Shown piece by piece: positions 36,357 through 45,117 of a stretch of 64,000 nucleotides of DNA; positions within the stretch are counted from its first letter, which is position 1; every line of letters starts with the position of its first letter. The position numbers and the translations under genes were made by a program. Source of the stretch: an uncultured Flavobacteriaceae bacterium (GTDB taxonomy: Bacteria > Bacteroidota > Bacteroidia > Flavobacteriales > Flavobacteriaceae). Where the stretch lies: positions 62,001-126,000 of the forward strand of contig CANLWG010000010.1 in the NCBI GenBank assembly GCA_947494715.1, in the 5' to 3' direction. Under the pieces are notes generated by a model. It made no database searches. It was not told the origin of the DNA and was given only the letters and a program-made list of their open reading frames with translations.

Positions 36357-37436
36357 ATGTTTTTGAAAAAGTTATCACTAATCAACTATAAAAACTTTGA
36401 ATCCCGGAATTTCGAATTCGATACCAAAATCAATTGTTTTGTTGGTAGCAATGGGGTTGGAAAGACCAATATCCTGGATGCAATATACCATCTTTCTTTT
36501 GGGAAAAGCTATTTCAATCCCATAACTACTCAAAACATAAGGCACAAAGAAGATTTTTTTGTCATCGATGGCGAATTTGAAAAAAATCAAAGAGCGGAAA
36601 AAATTGTCTGTAGCTTTAAAAGAGGAACCAAAAAAATCATAAAACGCAACAGCAAAATCTATGATCGTCTATCCGACCATATTGGTTTATTGCCCTTGGT
36701 AATCATATCCCCGGCGGATAGGGACCTAATACTTGAGGGCAGTGATACGCGTAGGAAATTTATGGACGGGGTCATTTCCCAATCTGATAAGGAATACCTG
36801 CATCAACTTATAAAATACAACAAGGTTTTACTACAGCGCAATTCATTATTGAAGTATTTTACTGCCAATCAAACCTTTGACCCTGGTACGCTTCAAATTT
36901 ATAACGAGCAATTGCATGCCCTGGGAACCGGGATTTTTGAAAAAAGACAAGCCTTTATGGAGGTGTTCATCCCTATATTTCAAGAGCAGTACAAAGAGAT
37001 TTCCGGAGGTATGGAAATGGTGAACCTCATATATGAAAGCAAGTTACACGAAAAAGGTCTGTTAGAACTTCTGGAGCATAATCTAGAGCGGGACAGAATG
37101 TTGCAATACACGAGCGTAGGCATTCATAAGGATGACCTCGGTTTTAAAATTGCCGATTACCCGGTAAAGAAATTTGGGAGTCAGGGACAGCAAAAGTCAT
37201 TTTTGATTGCCTTAAAGTTCGCCCAGTTTCATTTTATAAAGGAACAGGCAAAAACAACACCGGTTTTGCTATTGGACGACATTTTTGACAAATTGGATGA
37301 AACTCGAGTAGCCCATATCGTAGCCTTGGTAGATAATGAAAACTTTGGACAGATATTCATTAGTGATACCCACGCCGAACGTACCGAGAAAGTTGTTAAA
37401 AATATACATCAGACCTATAAAATCTTTAAATTGTAG
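36357..37436 (+). CDS. recF: DNA replication and repair protein RecF
   Basis: 359-residue SMC-like ATPase that helps RecO/RecR load RecA at gaps. Walker [10 protein letters not shown] (about 30-38), [20 protein letters not shown], and the C-terminal GSQGQQKS signature with [11 protein letters not shown] Walker B. It faces away from the TPR gene and is followed one base later by a small lipoprotein gene. Confidence 0.95.
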   Translation: MFLKKLSLINYKNFESRNFEFDTKINCFVGSNGVGKTNILDAIYHLSFGKSYFNPITTQNIRHKEDFFVIDGEFEKNQRAEKIVCSFKRGTKKIIKRNSKIYDRLSDHIGLLPLVIISPADRDLILEGSDTRRKFMDGVISQSDKEYLHQLIKYNKVLLQRNSLLKYFTANQTFDPGTLQIYNEQLHALGTGIFEKRQAFMEVFIPIFQEQYKEISGGMEMVNLIYESKLHEKGLLELLEHNLERDRMLQYTSVGIHKDDLGFKIADYPVKKFGSQGQQKSFLIALKFAQFHFIKEQAKTTPVLLLDDIFDKLDETRVAHIVALVDNENFGQIFISDTHAERTEKVVKNIHQTYKIFKL

Positions 37437-37437
37437 G

Positions 37438-37857
37438 ATGAGGAGGATTAGTATCTTGGCTTTTGCCTATTTGATAATCGGATGTTCCGACACATTGTCC
37501 AAAGAAGATTTGGACCAATTAAACGGCTACTGGGAAATTGCGAAAGTCTCCTTTCGGGATGGAAACACAAAGGAGTATAAAGTGAGTACTAGTGTCGACT
37601 TTATTAAAATTGATAGTCTAAAAGGTTTTCGTAAAAAGGTACAACCTAAATTTGATGGTACTTTTGATACCTCCAACGATGCTGAATTTTTTTCGATCAC
37701 GGAACAAAACGGAGAGTTCATCTTTCATTACAAAAATGATTTGAGCGAATGGAAGGAGACTATTCTTAAAATTTCGAGGGACAACTTTTCCGTATCCAAC
37801 GAAGCGGATATAGTGTATGAGTATAAACGGTTTAATCCGATTAATGTGAAAAAGTAA
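37438..37857 (+). CDS. Small lipoprotein of unknown function
   Basis: 139 residues from the ATG at 37438; the frame is open upstream inside recF, but only this start gives the lipoprotein signal RRISILAFAYLIIGC. The mature part has GYWEI and repeated short beta-like stretches, suggesting a lipocalin-like fold similar to small DUF4923 or DUF5004 type proteins, without firm family assignment. Sandwiched between recF and the DUF721 gene, which it overlaps by one base. Confidence 0.75.
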   Translation: MRRISILAFAYLIIGCSDTLSKEDLDQLNGYWEIAKVSFRDGNTKEYKVSTSVDFIKIDSLKGFRKKVQPKFDGTFDTSNDAEFFSITEQNGEFIFHYKNDLSEWKETILKISRDNFSVSNEADIVYEYKRFNPINVKK

Positions 37858-38153
37858 TGGCGAAACGAAATAATACGGGTCTTCCCATAGGTGAGGCATT
37901 GAAAGAGTTCATTAAGGAGAACCGTCTTGAAAAGGGAATGGACCGGGTAAATGCCAGGGAGGCCTGGAAGAGTGTAATGGGCAAGGGCGTAAACAATTAT
38001 ACGAACGCTATTGAACTACGTAACGAAACACTTTTCGTATCGCTATCGTCTTCTGTACTTCGAGAGGAATTGAGTCTTGGAAAATCAAAGATTATTGTCA
38101 TGCTCAATGAAGAACTGGGAAAAAATATCATAAAGAAATTAGTGCTAAGGTAA
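37857..38153 (+). CDS. DUF721 (DciA-like) protein
   Basis: 98 residues. DUF721 is the domain of DciA, the ancestral loader of the replicative helicase DnaB. The core is present: LKEFIKENRLEKGM, REAWKSVMGKGVNNYT and ELSLGKSKIIVMLNEELG. It is little more than the KH-like domain, without the long disordered tail seen in Proteobacteria. Location beside recF is typical of DciA genes. Role inferred from the family. Confidence 0.82.
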   Translation: MAKRNNTGLPIGEALKEFIKENRLEKGMDRVNAREAWKSVMGKGVNNYTNAIELRNETLFVSLSSSVLREELSLGKSKIIVMLNEELGKNIIKKLVLR

Positions 38154-38154
38154 A

Positions 38155-38189
38155 GGGCCCAGTTTCCAAAATAAATCAGGCCTGGACCC
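38155..38189. terminator. Possible bidirectional terminator between DUF721 and ndk genes
   Basis: GGGCCCAG and CTGGACCC can pair with one mismatch across a 19-base A-rich loop, in the 41-base gap between two convergent genes. No T-tract, so the case is weak. Confidence 0.25.
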
Positions 38190-38194
38190 TCAGA

Positions 38195-38614
38195 TTAGTA
38201 TATTTCCCTTCCCGAAAAATGAAATGCACTTTCTATTGCCGCATTTTCATCACTGTCCGAACCATGAACAGCATTCTCTGCAATGTCCGTAGCATATAGC
38301 TTACGAATGGTACCTTCTGCCGCCTCTGCTGGGTTTGTAGCCCCTATGAGAGCCCTGAAATCCTCAACCGCATTTTCTTTCTCCAATATGGCCGAAACAA
38401 TGGGACCCCGGGTCATGAAGTCCACCAATTCCCCAAAAAAAGGCCGTTCCTTATGAATGGCATAAAATTCCTGGGCATCCCGTCTGCTCAGTTGAGTATA
38501 TTTCATTGCCACAATCTTAAAACCGGCAGAAGTAATCTTTTCGAGTATCGCACCGATATGGCCATTTTCCACCGCATCCGGTTTTAGCATTGTGAAGGTT
38601 CTATTCGAAATCAT
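38195..38614 (-). CDS. ndk: Nucleoside diphosphate kinase
   Basis: Balances nucleoside triphosphate pools. 139 residues from the ATG at 38614; the in-frame TTG upstream sits inside the -7 box and is rejected. [10 protein letters not shown] at the N-terminus, and [15 protein letters not shown] with the phospho-histidine (NxxHGSDS). Normal length. Confidence 0.96.
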   Translation of the reverse strand: MISNRTFTMLKPDAVENGHIGAILEKITSAGFKIVAMKYTQLSRRDAQEFYAIHKERPFFGELVDFMTRGPIVSAILEKENAVEDFRALIGATNPAEAAEGTIRKLYATDIAENAVHGSDSDENAAIESAFHFSGREIY

Positions 38615-38629
38615 TTGTAAAATTTTGCG

Positions 38630-38659
38630 CAAAAATACGCTTTTCCCACCAACCTACAA
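38630..38659 (-). promoter_or_regulatory. Paired -33/-7 promoter of ndk
   Basis: On the minus strand TTG (38659-38657), a 19-base spacer and TATTTTTG (38637-38630) match the Bacteroidota consensus; the ATG is 15 bases further on. Confidence 0.65.
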
Positions 38660-38708
38660 CTTTTTAGGTTTTCATTACCGTACAAGTGGGGTTTCTTCAA
38701 TATTATTG

Positions 38709-38716
38709 TATCTTTG
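38709..38716 (+). promoter_or_regulatory. -7 box giving a nearly leaderless nrnA transcript
   Basis: TATCTTTG fits TAnnTTTG and is only 5 bases before the nrnA ATG, so transcription would start at or next to the start codon. Confidence 0.5.
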
Positions 38717-38721
38717 CGCGC

Positions 38722-39738
38722 ATGAATTTAGAGGATATAAATGCCATCAAGAAATTGCTGTCCGTACCTCAAAAAATCGTTATTGTTCCCCACAAAAACC
38801 CAGATGGCGACGCTATAGGATCTACCTTGGCCCTATGGCATTATCTGCAGAACAAAGGGCAACAGGCTACGGTAATCTCTCCCAACGATTATCCAAAATT
38901 TTTGAAATGGATGCCCGGAAACGAATATGTCCTTAACTACGAAAAAGAAAATCGTCAGGCCAAAAGGAAAATAGACGAGGCCTCGATAATCTTTACATTG
39001 GATTTCAACCATTTGGGCAGGATCGGCCAATTGAAAGAACCCTTGGAAAATTCCAGTGCAGAGTTCATCATGATCGATCATCATCAAGAACCGTCTGATT
39101 ATGCAAAGATCACATATTCGGATGTCGCCATGAGTTCCACTTGTGAAATGATATACAACTTCATAGAATCAATAGGAGATACATCTGACATTACACCGGA
39201 AATTGCCAATTGCCTATACACCGGTATTATGACCGATACGGGATCTTTTAAGTTTCCCTCTACTACAAGCCGGACCCATAGAATAGTGGCCGACCTTATT
39301 GACAAAGGAGCTGAGAATAGCAAAATACACAATGAAGTATTTAATACAAATACACCAAGTAGACTTCATTTATTGGGTTGTGCGCTTAAAAATTTGGTCA
39401 TCCTAGAGGAATACAATACCGTATACATCACCCTGAGCCAAGAGGAATTGGATAACAACGACTTTAAAAAGGGAGATACGGAAGGTTTTGTTAATTATGG
39501 ATTGACACTGGATGAAATTGTGTTTGCCATTATTTTTATAGAGAATAAGGAAGAGGGTATCATTAAGATTTCATTTCGTTCTGAGGGTAACTTTTTAGTG
39601 AACGAATTTGCCAGCAAACATTTTAATGGGGGCGGTCACAATAATGCAGCTGGAGGAAGAAGTGATCTTTCTATGCAGGACACGTTGGCTTATTTTAAAT
39701 CCCTACTTAAAAACTATAAGAATACGCTTAATTCATGA
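38722..39738 (+). CDS. DHH-family phosphoesterase (NrnA-like oligoribonuclease/pAp phosphatase)
   Basis: 338 residues from the ATG at 38722; an in-frame upstream ATG (38686) precedes the promoter box and is unlikely. DHH motifs PHKNPDGDAIGSTL, FTLDFN, IDHHQEP and the DHHA1 signature GGGHNNAAGG are intact. NrnA removes 2-5-nt RNA remnants and dephosphorylates pAp. It shares an ATGA overlap with gldI. Confidence 0.9.
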   Translation: MNLEDINAIKKLLSVPQKIVIVPHKNPDGDAIGSTLALWHYLQNKGQQATVISPNDYPKFLKWMPGNEYVLNYEKENRQAKRKIDEASIIFTLDFNHLGRIGQLKEPLENSSAEFIMIDHHQEPSDYAKITYSDVAMSSTCEMIYNFIESIGDTSDITPEIANCLYTGIMTDTGSFKFPSTTSRTHRIVADLIDKGAENSKIHNEVFNTNTPSRLHLLGCALKNLVILEEYNTVYITLSQEELDNNDFKKGDTEGFVNYGLTLDEIVFAIIFIENKEEGIIKISFRSEGNFLVNEFASKHFNGGGHNNAAGGRSDLSMQDTLAYFKSLLKNYKNTLNS

Positions 39739-40283
39739 AATACTTGTGGTTCATCTTAATAGCGGCCATTCTATTGGGTTGTGGAGGTCCCGAACCCCGT
39801 AGACCCATCAAAGCTAAAACAAGTAGCTTCTTTAAAGAGTCTGTTGAACGTAGCAAGGAACTTTTAGCAGCCGAAGAAAAAATAATCGCTGAAATTATCG
39901 CCAAGGATAGTTTTCATGACTATAATCAGAGTGCCAGCGGTTCTTGGTATTTTTATGAAGCGTTAAACGAAAATGCCCAATATAAACCGCAACCGGACGA
40001 TCTTGTTACCATAACCTACAATATCCTAAGTTTAACCAATGATACCATTTATTCCGCAGAGGAAATTGGTGTAGTGCAATACAAAGTGGATAAACAGGAG
40101 CTTTTTACGGGACTCCGAAACAGTATAAAATTACTGAAGGAAAAAGAAACAGCAACATTTCTATATCCCTCTTCCCTGGCCTATGGTTATCACGGTGATA
40201 ACAACAGGATAGGGGTCAATGTACCCATAAAATCGACGATATCCATACTGAAAATTGAAAAACAAAAAGATAGTTTGGAGTAA
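39735..40283 (+). CDS. gldI: Gliding-motility peptidyl-prolyl isomerase GldI
   Basis: 182-residue lipoprotein (FILIAAILLGC) with one FKBP-type isomerase domain in the C-terminal half (FLYPSSLAYGYHGD). GldI is required for gliding in Flavobacterium johnsoniae and assists folding of exported Gld proteins. The FKBP active-site aromatics are only partly conserved. It supports assignment to gliding-lineage Flavobacteriia, though the gene alone does not prove motility. Confidence 0.9.
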   Translation: MKYLWFILIAAILLGCGGPEPRRPIKAKTSSFFKESVERSKELLAAEEKIIAEIIAKDSFHDYNQSASGSWYFYEALNENAQYKPQPDDLVTITYNILSLTNDTIYSAEEIGVVQYKVDKQELFTGLRNSIKLLKEKETATFLYPSSLAYGYHGDNNRIGVNVPIKSTISILKIEKQKDSLE

Positions 40284-40375
40284 AAAACATGAAGCAGGGA
40301 ATTGGAGATTCGAAACTGGAAGAACGAAGTTTTAAATATAAAATACTACGTACCGATAGCTTACAACCGAACACC

Positions 40376-40440
40376 GATTACTGATTACTGATTACTGATT
40401 ACTGATTACTGATTACTGATTACTGATTACTGATTACTGA
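40376..40440 (+). repeat. Heptanucleotide tandem array, 9 copies of GATTACT
   Basis: Nine perfect GATTACT units plus a partial GA, ending 20 bases before the start of the cyclophilin-FKBP gene. It lies in the 177-base gap after gldI. The unit length makes copy number prone to slippage, changing promoter-to-gene spacing. Confidence 0.95.
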
Positions 40441-40460
40441 AAATAACCAAAATCTGAAAA

Positions 40461-41576
40461 ATGAAAAAAGTCAATTTTTTAATAACCTTGGCCTTACTTC
40501 TCGCAAGTTGCAAAAGTCAATATGCCGATTTGGGCGATGGCCTTTTTGCCGATATCAAGACCAATAAGGGCGACATTATAGTAGAGTTGGAATATGAGAA
40601 AACGCCTGTTACCGTTGCTAATTTTGTATCCTTGGCCGAAGGTACCAGTCCCTTTGTTAGCGATTCGTTCAAAGGGAAAAAATACTATGACGGAGTTACT
40701 TTTCACAGGGTCATCAAGGATTTTATGATTCAAGGTGGAGATCCTACAGGACAGGGTGGTGGTAGCCCGGGATATAAATTCAAGAATGAAATTCACGATT
40801 CCTTAAGCCACAATAAAGCTGGTATTCTTTCCATGGCCAATGCAGGGCCTGGAACCAATGGCAGCCAGTTTTTTATTACTCATAAGGAAACTCCTTTTTT
40901 GGATGGAAGGCACACGGTATTCGGTGAGGTAACAGTAGGGATGGATGTAGTGGATTCCATTGCCAATGTTAAGACCACCACAGGACCACCGCAAAAGGAC
41001 AAACCCGTTGTGGACATAGTCATGAAAACTATAGAAATTGTCAGAAACGGCAAGGACGCCAAAAGTTTTGATGCCGTACAGGTAATGACGGATTATTTTG
41101 CGGAAGAGGAAGCAAAAATTGCAGCATTTGAAAAGATGAAGACCGATTTTGCTGCCGAATTAACCCAACAAAGGGAACAGGCCAAGGAATTACCTTCCGG
41201 TCTTAAGATTCTGACCATAAAAGAAGGTCAGGGCGAAAAACCCAAGATAGGACAGAAAGTAAATGTTTTTTATGCGGGCTTCCTGCAAAATGGCAACCTT
41301 TTTGATAGCAATTATGAAGACGTTGCCGTAAAGTTCAATAAGTTCGATCAGCAAAGAAAACTGGGCAGGGGGTATGATGCCGTACCTATGGATTATAGCC
41401 CCGAAGCACGATTAATCCCAGGGTTTAAGGAAGGCTTAATGACCATGAAAATAGGTGACAAGATACGTGTGTTCATACCTCCCCATTTGGGTTATGGAGC
41501 AGCTGGATCCAGAGGTGTAATTCCCCCTAACGCCGATTTGGTCTTTGACTTGGAGATTACGGGAATAATACAGTGA
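40461..41576 (+). CDS. Lipoprotein peptidyl-prolyl isomerase, cyclophilin-FKBP fusion
   Basis: 371 residues with a lipobox (LLASC). Residues about 25-195 are a cyclophilin (VTFHRVIKDFMIQGGDPTG, NGSQFFITH), and residues about 260-371 an FKBP (FYAGFLQNG, FIPPHLGYGA, IPPNADLVFDLEI). The ~60-residue linker is helical and charged. Two unrelated proline isomerase folds in one cell-surface or periplasmic chaperone are placed directly after gldI. The cyclophilin catalytic Arg (HRV) is present. Confidence 0.92.
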   Translation: MKKVNFLITLALLLASCKSQYADLGDGLFADIKTNKGDIIVELEYEKTPVTVANFVSLAEGTSPFVSDSFKGKKYYDGVTFHRVIKDFMIQGGDPTGQGGGSPGYKFKNEIHDSLSHNKAGILSMANAGPGTNGSQFFITHKETPFLDGRHTVFGEVTVGMDVVDSIANVKTTTGPPQKDKPVVDIVMKTIEIVRNGKDAKSFDAVQVMTDYFAEEEAKIAAFEKMKTDFAAELTQQREQAKELPSGLKILTIKEGQGEKPKIGQKVNVFYAGFLQNGNLFDSNYEDVAVKFNKFDQQRKLGRGYDAVPMDYSPEARLIPGFKEGLMTMKIGDKIRVFIPPHLGYGAAGSRGVIPPNADLVFDLEITGIIQ

Positions 41577-41653
41577 TTTTTAAATAGCAATATTAAGTAG
41601 CAGTGAAAGTGCCACAATTTGCTAGTACTTTCAACTGAATGCTTGTAGACTTA

Positions 41654-42121
41654 TTATTTCCCCCAATTTTGTGATTTTAACCTTACGGTGGCCTTCAAAA
41701 TATCCTTTTGGGAAATCTGGCCCACCAACTTGCCATTTTCCACAATGGGGAACCGTCTTCTTTTTTCATTTAAGAACTTATTGGCGGCATCAAAAATATT
41801 CATATTTCCGTCTATGGTTTTCACTCCTTTGACCATACTGTGCTCAACCTTGTTCTTTTCCAAAGGCATATTGTAATACCTGCTTTCGCTAATATGCTTT
41901 ATACAGTCGCCCTCGGAGATAATGCCGACCAGTTCATTCTTTTCATTAACAACGGGACCCCCAGATATTCTGTTCTTTATCAAGGAATCTATGACCTCCT
42001 CAACGGACTGTTCCGGTCTAAAGGTTATCAGCTTTCGGGTCATGTAATCACTAACCTTTAACGGAACGTCCTCTTCCGGTTTCCGATGTTTTCTAGCACC
42101 TTGAAAGCTTTTGATTCCCAT
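41654..42121 (-). CDS. CBS-domain pair protein
   Basis: 155 residues: a basic N-terminus and two CBS motifs (about 22-80 and 90-150), with RISGGPVVNEKNELVGIISEG and RRRFPIVENGKLVGQIS repeating the same strand-turn pattern. Such stand-alone pairs bind adenine nucleotides and regulate partners. Partner unknown. Its 3' side has a small hairpin (GAAAGT with ACTTTC, around 41605-41632) between the convergent genes. Confidence 0.88.
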   Translation of the reverse strand: MGIKSFQGARKHRKPEEDVPLKVSDYMTRKLITFRPEQSVEEVIDSLIKNRISGGPVVNEKNELVGIISEGDCIKHISESRYYNMPLEKNKVEHSMVKGVKTIDGNMNIFDAANKFLNEKRRRFPIVENGKLVGQISQKDILKATVRLKSQNWGK

Positions 42122-42227
42122 GACGTTCGTTTTTGGATTTACTTAAAGTTACTGAATTTCAACGAATTAAACAATACGAAATCCATGTCATCCCAAGTCT
42201 ATAGTTTTAGGTAGAAAATTAGAATAT

Positions 42228-43691
42228 TTATTTCTTGGGGATATCCTTCAAAATTTCCTTTGTGAAATTCCAAAATTTCCTAACCGATGAAATACTTACC
42301 CGCTCATCCGGTGAATGTGCCCCTTTTATCGTGGGGCCAAAGCTTATCATATCCATGTCTGGATAATTCCGCCCTAGGATACCACATTCCAATCCGGCAT
42401 GGCAGGCCACAACCTCAGGTTTTTCGTTGAACAGGCTTTTATATTTTTTGACCAATACCTTCAAAATTTCAGAATTCGGGTTGGGCTGCCAACCAGGATA
42501 ATCGCCCTTAAAGATTACTTTACATCCAGCAAGTTCAAAAGTGGCCTTTAGCATATAAGCCAAGTCCATTTTAGCGGAATCTACCGAGGACCGGGTAAGA
42601 CATCCTATTTGGATACGTCCATTTTTCACTTCTACTTTGGCTATATTGTTAGAGGTCTCCGTTAAACCCTCAAATGTAGCGTTCATCGTGTACACTCCGT
42701 TATGGGCGGCATATATACCCTTCAGCAGCTTTTCCTGTGCTCCTAGTCCCATAACCTTTTTAGGCGAGGTCTTTAGCTCCTGCAATTCTATCTGTAAATT
42801 CGGTTCCGTAATCTGGAATTCCTGGACAATATCCCGTTTTAATTCCTTAAATGTGATTTCCAAATCTTTGGCCTGTGACTTGTCCACAACCACTTTCGCA
42901 AAACTTTCCCTTGGAATTGCATTCCGAAGCCCTCCACCGTCTATTTCTGATACGCGTATATGATAGTACTCCGAACAGTGGTAGAGCAATCGGTTCACAA
43001 TCTTATTGGCATTTCCAAGACCCCTATGTATATCCATTCCACTATGGCCTCCTTGTAGGCCCTTAACCTCAATTTTATAGGCTACAACACCTCGGGGAAC
43101 CGATTTTTCGTTGTACTCCTTTGTTGCCGTTACATCAATACCACCGGCACAGCCAATATCAATTTCATCATCTTCCTCGGTATCCAAATTCAGTAATATT
43201 TCGCCATGCAATACACCTCCTTCCAAGGCCATGGCCCCGGTCATCCCCGTTTCCTCATCAATGGTAAAGAGGGCTTCCAATGGTGGGTGCGGAATATCCG
43301 TACTTTCCAATAAAGCCATTATGGTCGCTACTCCAATACCATTATCCGCGCCAAGTGTAGTCCCCTTTGCCCTGACCCAATCCTTATCCACGAACATTTG
43401 AATACCCTGAACATCAAAATCAAAATCGATATCCGTATTTTTTTGGTGTACCATATCCAAATGGGATTGTAGGGTGACGGTTTTTCGATCCTCCATTCCC
43501 TTAGTTGCTGGTTTTCTAATGATAACGTTGCCCACCTTGTCCTCAAAGGTTTCCAGTTCAAGGGATTTTCCAAAATCGATCATAAATTGTATGACTCTTT
43601 CTTCTTTTTTGGAAGGTCGAGGTACAGCGTTCAAATTGGCAAAATTGTTCCAAACTGATATGGGTTCCAATTGTCTTATGGTTTTGTTCAT
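42228..43691 (-). CDS. pepD: Aminoacyl-histidine dipeptidase (M20)
   Basis: 487 residues from the ATG at 43691. The in-frame ATG at 43709 lies at the predicted transcript start and is rejected. Metal and catalytic motifs: LQSHLDMVHQK, GADNGIGVA, TIDEETGMTGA and GHSGMDIHRG. It cleaves Xaa-His dipeptides such as carnosine as a cytosolic zinc enzyme. Monocistronic, facing away from the DUF3810 gene. Confidence 0.94.
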   Translation of the reverse strand: MNKTIRQLEPISVWNNFANLNAVPRPSKKEERVIQFMIDFGKSLELETFEDKVGNVIIRKPATKGMEDRKTVTLQSHLDMVHQKNTDIDFDFDVQGIQMFVDKDWVRAKGTTLGADNGIGVATIMALLESTDIPHPPLEALFTIDEETGMTGAMALEGGVLHGEILLNLDTEEDDEIDIGCAGGIDVTATKEYNEKSVPRGVVAYKIEVKGLQGGHSGMDIHRGLGNANKIVNRLLYHCSEYYHIRVSEIDGGGLRNAIPRESFAKVVVDKSQAKDLEITFKELKRDIVQEFQITEPNLQIELQELKTSPKKVMGLGAQEKLLKGIYAAHNGVYTMNATFEGLTETSNNIAKVEVKNGRIQIGCLTRSSVDSAKMDLAYMLKATFELAGCKVIFKGDYPGWQPNPNSEILKVLVKKYKSLFNEKPEVVACHAGLECGILGRNYPDMDMISFGPTIKGAHSPDERVSISSVRKFWNFTKEILKDIPKK

Positions 43692-43710
43692 GGGGTTATA
43701 GTTTAGCATT

Positions 43711-43747
43711 CAAAAATACGGATAGAAAAAGGAATTCGCTACTTTTG
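43711..43747. promoter_or_regulatory. Divergent -7 boxes for pepD and the DUF3810 gene
   Basis: TATTTTTG on the minus strand (43718-43711) serves pepD and TACTTTTG on the plus strand (43740-43747) serves the DUF3810 gene, only 21 bases apart. The plus box is 5 bases before an ATG, implying a leaderless mRNA. Confidence 0.5.
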
Positions 43748-43752
43748 AGGTG

Positions 43753-44820
43753 ATGAAGAATAGGTTAAAAAATGGTATCGCAATTTCGTTGATACCACAG
43801 ATTATTTTAGTAAAAGTGTTAGGTACTTATCCTAAATTCATTGAAACTTATTATAGCGAAGGTATCTATCCATGGATTTCCAAATTCTTTCGATGGATAT
43901 TTGGTTGGATTCCCTTTTCTGTGGGGGATATTCTCTATTTTTTATTGATTCTTTTTACTATCGGTTATCTCATAGTTAATCGAAAGCATATTAAAAACCA
44001 TCTAAAACTTTTTTTCCGGGATGTAATCATGGTGCTTTCCACGGCCTATTTTACATTTCACTTGTTATGGGGCTTCAACTATTACAGGCAACCCATATCC
44101 GAGAAGCTTGGCCTACCGGAATCACACACCCAAAAAGAACTTGTTGATCTCATAGAAAAACTTACCGTCCAAACCAATGCACTACAATTTGCTATCACCA
44201 AGGACTCAACACAACGGGTAGAGATTCCGTATACAAAGCAGGAGATTTTTGAGAAAACGGTTCATGGATACCAGAAATTGGGGAGCTCCCTACCTTTTCT
44301 AGCCTATTACAGGCCAAGTATCAAAACTTCTTTGTTCAGCACGGGATTGACTTATATGGGGTATGGTGGCTATCTAAATCCATTTACGAACGAAGGCCAG
44401 GTAAACGGTAGATTACCAAATTTTAGGTTTCCAGTAGTGGCAGGGCACGAAATTGGTCATCAGATTGGATACTCTGCCGAAAACGAAACCAATTTCATCG
44501 GATATCTGGTTACGGCATCCAGTGATGACCCCTATTTTCAATATTCCGCTTCGGCCTATGCGCTAGGTTATTGTCTATCCGAAATCAAAAGACAGGACGA
44601 AGCCGTTCTTGAAAAGCTTTACGCGCAATTAAATCCAGGTGTTCAAGGGAATTTTCGTGAAATGGCCGAATTCTGGCAACAATTTGAGAACCCATTGGAA
44701 CCTGTTTTTAAGTCCATTTTTGATTCCTTTCTTAAGGCAAATAGTCAAGTAGAAGGTATTAAAAGTTACAATGCCGTAGTTTCTTTGCTGGTCAATTATC
44801 ATAAGGAAAATCCACTTTAG
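43753..44820 (+). CDS. DUF3810 membrane metalloprotease-like protein
   Basis: 355 residues from the ATG at 43753 (a GTG just before it is possible). Two or three N-terminal membrane helices, then a soluble domain with HEIGH (about 232-236) and a downstream ENETNFIGY that could supply the third zinc ligand, the pattern of a gluzincin protease. DUF3810 has no established substrate. The mature length and motif spacing look intact. Confidence 0.82.
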   Translation: MKNRLKNGIAISLIPQIILVKVLGTYPKFIETYYSEGIYPWISKFFRWIFGWIPFSVGDILYFLLILFTIGYLIVNRKHIKNHLKLFFRDVIMVLSTAYFTFHLLWGFNYYRQPISEKLGLPESHTQKELVDLIEKLTVQTNALQFAITKDSTQRVEIPYTKQEIFEKTVHGYQKLGSSLPFLAYYRPSIKTSLFSTGLTYMGYGGYLNPFTNEGQVNGRLPNFRFPVVAGHEIGHQIGYSAENETNFIGYLVTASSDDPYFQYSASAYALGYCLSEIKRQDEAVLEKLYAQLNPGVQGNFREMAEFWQQFENPLEPVFKSIFDSFLKANSQVEGIKSYNAVVSLLVNYHKENPL

Positions 44821-44831
44821 AAACTGGAAGT

Positions 44832-44968
44832 TTAGGCCAATGTTTTAAAATGTGCGAAAGCCTAATTTTACGGGGCTTAAAAAACTCAAACAACCCAGTA
44901 CTTATTTTCAGTTTAGTTCGGCATGGGCTAGTCCTTTAAGACGTTCGTCTTACAGCACCGAAACTAAA
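44832..44968. other. Noncoding region with several inverted repeats
   Basis: Within the 367-base gap 44821-45187: TTAGGC (44832-44837) pairs with GCCTAA (44860-44865). TTTAGTTCGG (44912-44921) pairs with CCGAAACTAAA (44958-44968) with one bulge, and encloses AAGACGTTCGTCTT (44938-44951), itself a perfect palindrome. This could be a branched RNA or a palindromic mobile repeat. The remainder of the gap holds a terminator and a doubtful small ORF. Confidence 0.4.
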
Positions 44969-45033
44969 GTAGTTCTTTTTAACTTTTAGGGATGGCCACA
45001 TCACAAAAAAGGAGTTTCATATAAAGTAAATGC

Positions 45034-45070
45034 AAAAAAAAAGCTCAGTTTTAAATACCGAGCCTTTTTT
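45034..45070. terminator. Bidirectional rho-independent terminator
   Basis: A nine-A run, GCTCAG, an A/T loop, CCGAGC and a six-T run form a stem with tracts on both sides. It serves the rightward DUF3810 gene and the leftward hydrolase gene. Confidence 0.75.
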
Positions 45071-45117
45071 AAACACTAATTCCAATAACGATCTATCCTG
45101 TCTAAATTTTAAATGTA

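Noticed and set aside
37336-37437. N-terminal extension of the recF-adjacent lipoprotein
   Set aside because: Overlaps recF and hides the lipoprotein signal; the ATG at 37438 gives a clean signal peptide.
44832-44865. Integron attC-like pair TTAGGC/GCCTAA
   Set aside because: Orientation and flanks do not fit attC core sites, and there is no integrase or cassette array.
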